A program made the translations under genes and the position numbers. From positions 1 through 37,635 of IMG/VR virus record IMGVR_UViG_3300020469_000108: a DNA stretch of 37,635 bases. One strand, 5' to 3'. This DNA comes from a virus. How positions within the stretch are numbered: position 1 is the stretch's first letter; each line of letters begins with the position of its first letter. Shown piece after piece: positions 1-4,740 of the stretch. The notes below the pieces were generated by a model that saw nothing but the letters and a program-made list of their open reading frames with translations, was not told the origin of the DNA and made no database searches.

Positions 1-154
1 CCGGCAGCATGGGTTTTTTATTATTACTTACTGTGCCTTATTTCTACACCTGGCACCTGGCATCCTGGAGAGATCCGGCAGCAGCCTGGCAGCCTAAAGT
101 TGACCAGGGCAGCACCAGGGTAGACCAGGGAAACGCCAGGATAAATCCGCAGCT
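1..154. repeat. Left copy of imperfect terminal direct repeat
   Basis: Positions 1-154 recur at 37471-37635. The first 109 bases match with one substitution (G77 versus A37547). A second substitution lies at 110/37580. The right copy then has an extra 11-bp unit and one more substitution before both copies converge through aaacgccaggataaat. This is what a T7-like phage with terminal redundancy would give, but copies from one virion should be identical, so the differences may come from adjacent genomes in a concatemer, population variants or sequencing error. The element is crowded with CCTGG (49, 56, 64, 85) and CCAGG (104, 115, 125, 136) words. A role in packaging or concatemer processing is inferred. 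Confidence 0.85.
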
Positions 155-163
155 GACTCCAGG
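104..163. repeat. Helically phased CCAGG iterons in the terminal repeat
   Basis: CCAGG starts at 104, 115, 125 and 136, a spacing of 10-11 bp, and again at 159. The units read as variants of ACCAGGGYAGC. The 16-mer ccaggataaatccgca occurs at about 137 and again at 159. In the right terminal copy there is one more unit, with starts at 37574, 37585, 37596, 37606 and 37617. One-turn spacing suggests a row of protein sites on one face of the helix. Which protein binds them (terminase, replication or transcription factor) cannot be read from the sequence. Confidence 0.6.
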
Positions 164-208
164 ATAAATCCGCATTAAAACTTTTTTTTATTTTTTTTTA
201 AAAAAGAC

Positions 209-230
209 TTGACATCAGTTATTAGATGTA
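209..230 (+). promoter_or_regulatory. Left-end promoter-like element (TTGACA ... GATGTA)
   Basis: A perfect sigma70 -35 hexamer TTGACA lies at 209-214, followed after 10 bases by GATGTA (225-230). A matching arrangement, gacTTGACT-N10-GATGTA, lies upstream of the gene at 36899. No good -10 box is present at the standard 17-bp spacing, so the element could be a host-type early promoter with a poor -10 or a binding site for another factor. It precedes the first gene of the early region, where a T7-like phage needs host-polymerase promoters. An A/T-rich tract (181-205) just upstream could serve as an UP element. Confidence 0.4.
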
Positions 231-246
231 AGAAAACAATATTGTA

Positions 247-552
247 ATGATAAAAAACACCATCAAATACAAAGCGGTTCGAGGTTCGAATCCCCACCTT
301 AATTCTCCATTGAAGGATGTTGAATATAAGGTTTATGAAGCAAAAGGAAAGCATGCGAAAGCTTCCTTTTTGAACTGGTTCAGTGACACTTACTTCTCCG
401 GAGAGCATGAGTTCGGCAAGGACTTGGATGCTGATCCTGGGTTTATTGAGTTCGACATCGGACGCTGCCACTACCGGTTGAAAAACAAGAAACCAGCGTT
501 GGTTGGCTTCTTCAAGAATGCGAAGAGAATGCCCATCAATTATTTCGCCTAA
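247..552 (+). CDS. Hypothetical early protein, N-terminus overlaps a tRNA-like sequence
   Basis: A 101-residue ORF, the first on the left arm. I do not recognise a family. Residues 11-18 (VRGSNPHL) are the peptide expected when a tRNA T-arm is translated in this frame, because the DNA at about 272-300 looks like the 3' part of a tRNA gene. The downstream part (KDVEYKVYEAKGK to the end) looks like ordinary soluble protein, rich in aromatic and basic residues. The ATG at 247 lacks a clear Shine-Dalgarno sequence, and the only nearby in-frame alternative is a TTG at 310. If the tRNA-like segment is attP, integration would separate this gene from its upstream region. The start codon is uncertain. 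Confidence 0.55.
   Translation: MIKNTIKYKAVRGSNPHLNSPLKDVEYKVYEAKGKHAKASFLNWFSDTYFSGEHEFGKDLDADPGFIEFDIGRCHYRLKNKKPALVGFFKNAKRMPINYFA
271..308 (+). other. Candidate attP core (tRNA T-arm-like sequence)
   Basis: The stretch contains ggttcgaatcccc, the usual DNA form of a tRNA T-loop and 3' T-stem, followed by acctt and ttctcca, reminiscent of a tRNA or tmRNA 3' end. Upstream sequence does not fold into a complete tRNA, and the 5' side of the T-stem pairs imperfectly, so this is not a functional tRNA gene. Tyrosine-integrase phages often carry such a 3'-end fragment as attP to rebuild the host gene after integration. The integrase is 3.3 kb away, which is farther than usual. The host target cannot be identified here. 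Confidence 0.4.
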
Positions 553-583
553 CAATACTAACTAAAAGAAAGGAACACCACAT

Positions 584-841
584 ATGATTAAAGAAACCGA
601 AACCGGAACTTGCTGCCTCTGTGGCGAAGAGTACCAACACTATGGATGCAATCCGTATCCATTAGGAGATCTATTCGCTGGCGAGAAAGCATGCCACGAA
701 TGCGACAATCAACTAGTCATTCCTACCAGGCTAACCAACATGATCCGGTTTGGAGGAACTGCCGGAGATCCAAAAGAAAACCAACGAATCAGAAAGGAGT
801 ATTTTGCTGCGATGCTAGCTTGTCCAGCAATCAACAACTAA
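584..841 (+). CDS. Small zinc-finger-like protein (two CxxC pairs)
   Basis: An 85-residue ORF with a good ribosome binding site (AAAGGAA upstream of ATG 584). It carries CCLCG near residues 10-14 and CHEC near residues 37-40, spaced to bind one zinc ion, followed by QLVIPTRL. This resembles short phage and plasmid proteins of the pattern CxxCG...NPxPL...CxxCN...VIPxRL, which have no established function that I know of. It may bind DNA or RNA or act as an adaptor protein. The stop codon overlaps the next start by one base (TAATG), which implies translational coupling. Confidence 0.75.
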   Translation: MIKETETGTCCLCGEEYQHYGCNPYPLGDLFAGEKACHECDNQLVIPTRLTNMIRFGGTAGDPKENQRIRKEYFAAMLACPAINN

Positions 842-1191
842 TGGAACTAATCACTGAAAACTACAAAAGCGAAATCATTTACCGGTTGAAGCGAGGGCAG
901 AGCGAGCTCGAAATAAAGCAAGCTCTACCAATGTCGAAATGGCGGTTCTTTGATGAAGCAGCTAAGGAATTTATCGATACCGAGTTTACCTTAGAAAACA
1001 ACATCAAGGCAGTCCGGAAAGGAGTCTATAAAGACCTGGATGAAATGAACGAGTTAATCATTCAAAACTACAAGAAGATCGAGGAGCTGGAGGTTGACCT
1101 GGCTTGTCTTAAATCGGAGAAACGGAAACTCGAAAAGAGGGAACGAGCTCTCCAGGATATAAAGAATACATTAACATTACCCACCATATGA
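841..1191 (+). CDS. Hypothetical protein with C-terminal coiled coil
   Basis: A 116-residue protein starting at ATG 841, which overlaps the stop of the zinc-finger gene as TAATG. The same frame is open upstream to 610, but that part only shadows the previous gene. The N-terminal half (RLKRGQSELEIKQALPMSKWRF, residues about 11-33) looks like a small helix-turn-helix or resolvase-type recognition segment. The C-terminal half, from about residue 65, is a charged helix with regularly spaced I and L (NELIIQNYKKIEELEVDLAC) ending in KRKLEKRERAL, predicted to form a coiled coil. A DNA-binding dimer is plausible. No family is recognised. Confidence 0.7.
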   Translation: MELITENYKSEIIYRLKRGQSELEIKQALPMSKWRFFDEAAKEFIDTEFTLENNIKAVRKGVYKDLDEMNELIIQNYKKIEELEVDLACLKSEKRKLEKRERALQDIKNTLTLPTI

Positions 1192-1436
1192 AAAACCTAA
1201 TCAATGCCCAAAATGTCAAAGCCCTGGCAAAGGACTTTGGCTCGGAGATCTACGAAAAGGATCTCCAGGTCTCAGCTGCTTTCATCGAGCAGACTGCGGA
1301 TCTATTCGCTGCCATAATCAAATACCAGGTGTGCAAGCAAGAGTCACTTGCCGGAACGCTGCGAGAAACCGACTGGGCTAATCTCCAGATCGACGCAGCC
1401 GAAAATCTTATCATTCAACAAAAGGAGGAAGCGTGA
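1188..1436 (+). CDS. Hypothetical protein, 82 aa
   Basis: An acidic, mostly helical 82-residue protein (MKNLINAQNVKALAKDFG..., ending QQKEEA). Its ATG overlaps the previous stop as ATGA and its own stop overlaps the next GTG start, so it sits in a tightly coupled early operon. There is no signal peptide, membrane segment or catalytic motif. No family is recognised. Confidence 0.65.
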   Translation: MKNLINAQNVKALAKDFGSEIYEKDLQVSAAFIEQTADLFAAIIKYQVCKQESLAGTLRETDWANLQIDAAENLIIQQKEEA

Positions 1437-1708
1437 GTTACACTTCGATTGAATATGGTAAAGCCCAGGGATCCAGGTTCGGAGCTTTGATCTTCGAATC
1501 CGGTCTCCTGGTGCCGAGGTCGGAGCGTGCAAAACCTTTGTTTGAACGAGGGCAGCATGTATCCAATAACTACAACAACATGACCAGGGAAGACCAGGCG
1601 GTTGTTTCAAGAGTGTCCGGATACAAACCTGGGAGAAAGATCCAGGAAGAGATCCGGATAGAACAACGAAAGGAGATCCAGGCGAAGACCTGGGAATTAT
1701 TCACATGA
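1433..1708 (+). CDS. Hypothetical basic protein, GTG start
   Basis: A 91-residue basic protein. It starts at GTG 1433, chosen because AAAGGAGGAA lies immediately upstream at ideal spacing, one of the strongest ribosome binding sites in the left arm. GTGA overlaps the previous stop. The C-terminus (KPGRKIQEEIRIEQRKEIQAK, about residues 65-85) is a charged helix. It ends in an ATGA overlap with the next gene. Function unknown. Confidence 0.65.
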   Translation: MSYTSIEYGKAQGSRFGALIFESGLLVPRSERAKPLFERGQHVSNNYNNMTREDQAVVSRVSGYKPGRKIQEEIRIEQRKEIQAKTWELFT

Positions 1709-1917
1709 GCAAACCCTATCAACACTTAGAGTTAAATCTTATTGACGCTATCGATCACGACAAATTTGTTGTCCGGACTAACCTTCCAGGCACCTATTTT
1801 GTTGTTAATCGTGATACCCTGGGAACTTTTCACTCTCAGATTGACTTGAAATTCAACGATTTACACGATCGAGAAAATAAATCGAAAAAAGTTTCAAAAA
1901 CACTTGACATCGACTAA
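1705..1917 (+). CDS. Hypothetical protein, 70 aa
   Basis: A 70-residue ORF coupled to the previous gene by ATGA. The sequence alternates hydrophobic and polar residues (KFVVRTNLPGTYFVVNRDTL), suggesting a small beta-barrel or beta-sheet core with a charged C-terminal tail. No family is recognised. The last codons coincide with a TTGACATC string that resembles the left-end promoter element, probably by chance. Confidence 0.6.
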   Translation: MSKPYQHLELNLIDAIDHDKFVVRTNLPGTYFVVNRDTLGTFHSQIDLKFNDLHDRENKSKKVSKTLDID

Positions 1918-1920
1918 GGG

Positions 1921-2154
1921 ATGGCTGAAGATAATAGCGTAATGAGAAACCACCACGACAAAAAAGTTCTTCCGGCTGCCGGCTTGCTCACTAGTCGAGC
2001 TGCTGCCTTAAGAGTCTTAAATAGTCCAACTACTCCGACTGATTCGGAGCTTCTCGAAATCGTCCGAACCTATGGCACTAAGAGATATTTAAATACTCCG
2101 GCTGAGTCTGCCAGGCTCGCTGCTGCCAAGAGTTTGTTAAACTACCACTACTAA
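1921..2154 (+). CDS. Hypothetical protein, 77 aa
   Basis: A 77-residue ORF starting 3 bases after the previous stop. It has no separate strong ribosome binding site and is presumably translated by reinitiation. The sequence is alanine- and leucine-rich (LLTSRAAALRVLNSP, ESARLAAAKSLLNYHY), consistent with a small helical bundle. No family is recognised. Confidence 0.6.
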   Translation: MAEDNSVMRNHHDKKVLPAAGLLTSRAAALRVLNSPTTPTDSELLEIVRTYGTKRYLNTPAESARLAAAKSLLNYHY

Positions 2155-2173
2155 CTAACGAAAGGAAAAAGTA

Positions 2174-2593
2174 ATGAATAAAAAACACCACCATGACCTT
2201 GAGATCGGAGACATTCTGTCTGCGAGTTGGGGTTATGATCAAACCAACATCAACTACTTCGAGGTTGTTAAGACCAGCCCCAAGTCAGTTGAAGTTCTTG
2301 AAGTCGAGGGTGTCTCGCTTCCGGAACATGACCAAACCGCTAGCGTTGCGACTATGGGTGCCAGGGGCATTCCGGTCGAAGCCTGGAGATCAGCCACCAG
2401 TGACTATCCTAAAAAAGAGGATGGGTCTTGGGATTTCCGAGCCAAGAAAATCTTGAAACCCAAGAGGTGCAAGTCAATCGGAGAGTTCAAAGGCGAGGGC
2501 TACAACTCTCTTCGGATCAAAGATCACATGTACGCCAGGTATGACAAGCCAGGCACTATTAACTACGAAACCCACTGGGCTTATGGACACTAA
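2174..2593 (+). CDS. Conserved-type hypothetical protein (WGYDQTN motif)
   Basis: A 139-residue protein with a good ribosome binding site (AAAGGAAAAAGTA then ATG). Residues 11-25 (IGDILSASWGYDQTN) resemble a hypothetical family I recall from phages and plasmids with GDILxSSWGYDQTNxxFYxV, followed by a basic middle and an aromatic C-terminus (THWAYGH). The function of that family is not known to me. Its stop overlaps the small ORF at 2583. Confidence 0.7.
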   Translation: MNKKHHHDLEIGDILSASWGYDQTNINYFEVVKTSPKSVEVLEVEGVSLPEHDQTASVATMGARGIPVEAWRSATSDYPKKEDGSWDFRAKKILKPKRCKSIGEFKGEGYNSLRIKDHMYARYDKPGTINYETHWAYGH

Positions 2594-2717
2594 GAAAAAA
2601 GAAACTAAAGAAGAAAAACAAAAGCGTTTCGAGAGCATTGCCAAAACTCACCAGGAAAAGGTGTTGTTGAAAGCAGCTCTCAAAGCTGGGAAGATCCAAT
2701 TCATAACCATCAACTAA
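2583..2717 (+). CDS. Small charged ORF, 44 aa
   Basis: An ATG at 2583 opens a 44-residue ORF overlapping the end of the previous gene by 11 bases. It is highly charged (MDTKKKETKEEKQKRF at the start) and predicted helical, then LLKAALKAGKIQF. It fills the otherwise empty gap before the gene at 2729, and the overlap is typical of this arm. There is no homology I can name. It is plausibly real because of packing rather than family evidence. Confidence 0.45.
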   Translation: MDTKKKETKEEKQKRFESIAKTHQEKVLLKAALKAGKIQFITIN

Positions 2718-2728
2718 AGGAAAAAGTA

Positions 2729-3073
2729 ATGAGTAAAAATAAAACACCACTAAAAATAGACACTGGATTTGAATCCATGTGGCTCGATTATGATCCGGAG
2801 TCGTACAAAACGATTTCCGGAGCAGCTAAGGGTTTGTATAAAGCCCTTATTAAATTCCTCATCGATACTGGCTGCTCAAAAGAGGCTGCCGAGCGTGAGG
2901 TAATTATTCGGACTCCGGAGGAGAATGCGAACTTCGGTTATTCGAAAGCCTGGTATGTTGCCTTTGAGGGTGGCATTTACGAGTGGGCTCATGCAGCGAG
3001 CTGGTCAATCACCGGCTCCTGGGGATATAGCGAGCCCTACCACTCATTCGACTTAACCTTCTACGAGAACTAA
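2729..3073 (+). CDS. Conserved-type hypothetical protein, 114 aa
   Basis: A 114-residue protein with a ribosome binding site identical in form to that of the gene at 2174 (AAAGGAAAAAGTA then ATG). The C-terminal half (NFGYSKAWYVAFEGGIYEWA, then EPYHSFDLTFYE) matches a pattern I recall from phage hypothetical proteins with WxVxWExGPYxWA and EPYxSFDLxFYE. No catalytic role is known to me. It may be an early host-takeover protein, inferred from location only. Confidence 0.7.
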   Translation: MSKNKTPLKIDTGFESMWLDYDPESYKTISGAAKGLYKALIKFLIDTGCSKEAAEREVIIRTPEENANFGYSKAWYVAFEGGIYEWAHAASWSITGSWGYSEPYHSFDLTFYEN

Positions 3074-3075
3074 TT

Positions 3076-3459
3076 ATGATCGAATTATTCCTAGCAATCG
3101 CAATCGTTGAAAGTAACCTGGATCCCACTGCGGTGGGAGACCAGGGCAGTTCTGTTGGTATTGTTCAAATCTCGGTGCCAGTCATCCAGGATGTAAATTG
3201 TTTCTATGATGGCTGCACTTACAAACCGGAGGATCGAACCAATATCGACAAGAGCTACGAGATCTTCGTAAAGTACATCAACTACTGGGGTTCAGTTTAT
3301 GAACGAAAGACCGGTAAAGAGTTGACTAACGAAGTTCGATCTCGAATATGGAACGGAGGTGCCTATGGTTGGAAAGCAGCTGAAGGCACCAACAAGAAAA
3401 AGAACCTGGATGTTTACTGGAGTAAAGTCCGGCACCATCTAACAAAAGGAAGTAAATGA
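3076..3459 (+). CDS. Lysozyme-like lytic transglycosylase (probable endolysin)
   Basis: A 127-residue single-domain protein. IVESNLDPTAVGD with E12, followed by SSVGIVQIS, is the ES...G-xx-QI signature of the SLT/goose-lysozyme fold, where the glutamate is the catalytic acid. Downstream RIWNGG and a tyrosine fit the later conserved motif of the family. It should cleave the glycan strand of peptidoglycan between MurNAc and GlcNAc. There is no convincing signal peptide, although the N-terminus IELFLAIAIV is hydrophobic. In T7 the SLT domain is part of the ejected gp16, but here the gp16-like protein has no such domain. The enzyme may serve lysis, with a holin, or entry if packaged. Confidence 0.75.
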   Translation: MIELFLAIAIVESNLDPTAVGDQGSSVGIVQISVPVIQDVNCFYDGCTYKPEDRTNIDKSYEIFVKYINYWGSVYERKTGKELTNEVRSRIWNGGAYGWKAAEGTNKKKNLDVYWSKVRHHLTKGSK

Positions 3460-3593
3460 CTGATCCAAAAACCACTACCCTAACTAAGGCAGAAAGGAAG
3501 AAATTCCACTATGCCTGGTTAGCGTTTTGGAGACGCAGAAAAAAGAAACCACCACATGTAAGTAAAAACCGCTTGCATGTGTTTGATATTTAA
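3456..3593 (+). CDS. Small basic ORF, 45 aa
   Basis: An ATG overlaps the stop of the lysozyme-like gene (ATGA) and opens a 45-residue basic ORF containing WLAFWRRRKKKPPH near residues 21-34. It fills the space up to the integrase leader. The short aromatic stretch followed by a basic cluster could be membrane- or nucleic-acid-associated. Support is coupling and position only. Confidence 0.45.
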   Translation: MTDPKTTTLTKAERKKFHYAWLAFWRRRKKKPPHVSKNRLHVFDI

Positions 3594-3599
3594 TATAAA
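3573..3599 (+). promoter_or_regulatory. Possible sigma70-like promoter of the integrase
   Basis: TTGCAT (3573-3578) and TATAAA (3594-3599) are separated by 15 bp, in the only A/T-rich gap in this arm, just ahead of the integrase ATG at 3611. The spacing is shorter than optimal. A separate promoter for the integrase is biologically plausible, but this call is weak. Confidence 0.25.
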
Positions 3600-3610
3600 A
3601 GGAAACCATA

Positions 3611-4471
3611 ATGAATACTAAAACTAAAACTAAGACACTTGCCGAAGCAGCGAACGCCACATTCAAAGCTCGTTGGATCGGCACTGCGAGTGCTCGTTCC
3701 AGGGAAGCCCAGGTGCGTTGCATTGTTAAGTATTTCGGATCCAAGACTCCGATTACTAAGATCACTACCAAGTCAGTTCTCGACTATGTGAAATACCTAG
3801 AGGATAAAGTTGGTAATGATGTCGAGACCAGGAACAAAAAGATCAGTGCGATCTCGGTTATCCTGGATCATTCCTATACCGAGGGATGGATTGATTCTCT
3901 TCCAAGATTGAAGGGACGCAAGTCAGCCAATAACCAGTGTAAGGAATACATATCGAAGGAAGAGGAAAACATCATTCTTCCTTTCATGCAAAATCATGAC
4001 CTGGAGAGCATGAGATACTTTGGAGACTTTTGGGCATGGTCGGTTGATACCGGACTAAGACCTAGTGAGTCTCGGAGGATTAAAACCCAGGACATCTACA
4101 AAGAACCAGGTATTGGGTTTGTTGTTCGTATTAACCAAACCAAAACTAATGACTGGAGAGTTATACCACTGACTCAGCGAGCTTATGAGATCTTCATGAT
4201 GCAAAACCAGGAGCAGCCCTGGGCAGCCATGAACGAAAGTCGCATTAAGCATGCCTGGAATCGAGTAAGGGAGTTTCGCAACCGCCAGGGAGACCGGAAC
4301 TACAAACCATATTTGACCAGGCACACTACCGGATCCAGGTTGCTTCAGAACCGAGTTGACATAACTTTGGTTCGTGATGTACTCGGACATTCTAACATTC
4401 AGACCACCCTTCGCTATGCTAAGAACTCTCCGCAGCACCTTGCAGAAGCGATGAAAACTTTGAATGTATGA
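3611..4471 (+). CDS. int: Tyrosine integrase
   Basis: A 286-residue site-specific recombinase. Residues 1-100 form the helical SAM-like core-binding domain. The catalytic domain holds R150 (GLRPSE), a lysine in the beta-hairpin (TKTNDWRVIPL, K178), box II YLTRH with R237, H260 (LGHSNIQTT) and nucleophile Y269 (RYAK). The first histidine of the usual HxxR is replaced by Y234. Other members tolerate variation there, so activity is still likely. AAGGAAACCATA precedes the ATG. Placement directly upstream of the RNA polymerase matches integrase-bearing marine T7-like phages. It would integrate the genome at a tRNA or tmRNA gene, with the candidate attP near 271-308. I recognise no repressor or excisionase nearby. 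Confidence 0.95.
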   Translation: MNTKTKTKTLAEAANATFKARWIGTASARSREAQVRCIVKYFGSKTPITKITTKSVLDYVKYLEDKVGNDVETRNKKISAISVILDHSYTEGWIDSLPRLKGRKSANNQCKEYISKEEENIILPFMQNHDLESMRYFGDFWAWSVDTGLRPSESRRIKTQDIYKEPGIGFVVRINQTKTNDWRVIPLTQRAYEIFMMQNQEQPWAAMNESRIKHAWNRVREFRNRQGDRNYKPYLTRHTTGSRLLQNRVDITLVRDVLGHSNIQTTLRYAKNSPQHLAEAMKTLNV

Positions 4472-4563
4472 GAACTATTAAACTATTAACCAAAGAGCTA
4501 GCAAAGATGAAATATGGAAAGCCAAAGCCCAAGCCAAGACCAAAACCAAAAAAGAACAAGTAG
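4468..4563 (+). CDS. Small Lys/Pro-rich ORF, 31 aa
   Basis: ATGA overlap with the integrase stop opens a 31-residue ORF ending in KYGKPKPKPRPKPKKNK. It is strongly basic, like a nucleic-acid-binding tail. It overlaps the ORF at 4514 in another frame, so at least one of the two may be untranslated. The coupling and the unusual composition favour mention, but there is no independent support. Confidence 0.35.
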   Translation: MRTIKLLTKELAKMKYGKPKPKPRPKPKKNK

Positions 4564-4735
4564 TATCCTAAGCCCTAAAGTTGAGACGATCTTAACTGAT
4601 GGGCTTAATAGTATGCGTAAAGCTTGTGAAGCATTGAGTGATCAGAATAAGATACTCAACAAAGACATCGAGAAGCTTAAACAAAAGTGCTCTCGATTTG
4701 AGGAGAAATTAAGAATTAACAACATCGAGGTTTAA
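4514..4735 (+). CDS. Hypothetical protein, coiled coil
   Basis: A 73-residue ORF immediately before the RNA polymerase. The N-terminus is S/Q/K-rich. From about residue 30 it is a charged helix with heptad-like spacing (LNKDIEKLKQKCSRFEEKL), predicted to be a coiled coil. The ribosome binding site for ATG 4514 is poor, and an internal methionine at residue 34 is an alternative start that would remove the overlap with the 31-aa ORF. Function unknown. A regulator of the polymerase is possible by position only. Confidence 0.5.
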   Translation: MESQSPSQDQNQKRTSSILSPKVETILTDGLNSMRKACEALSDQNKILNKDIEKLKQKCSRFEEKLRINNIEV

Positions 4736-4740
4736 AATAA

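Noticed and set aside
247-310. A complete tRNA gene
   Set aside because: Only a T-arm and 3'-end-like part is visible; no acceptor 5' strand, D-arm or anticodon arm can be folded upstream, and the 5' T-stem pairs poorly.
610-840. Upstream extension of the 841-1191 ORF in the +2 frame
   Set aside because: It only shadows the zinc-finger gene, gives an R/Q/W-rich low-quality peptide and lacks a ribosome binding site. The TAATG start at 841 fits the neighbours.
1905-1930. Third copy of the TTGACATC...GATG element as a promoter
   Set aside because: It falls on the last codons of one gene and the ATG of the next, no -10 box is at a usable distance, and the match is short enough to be chance.
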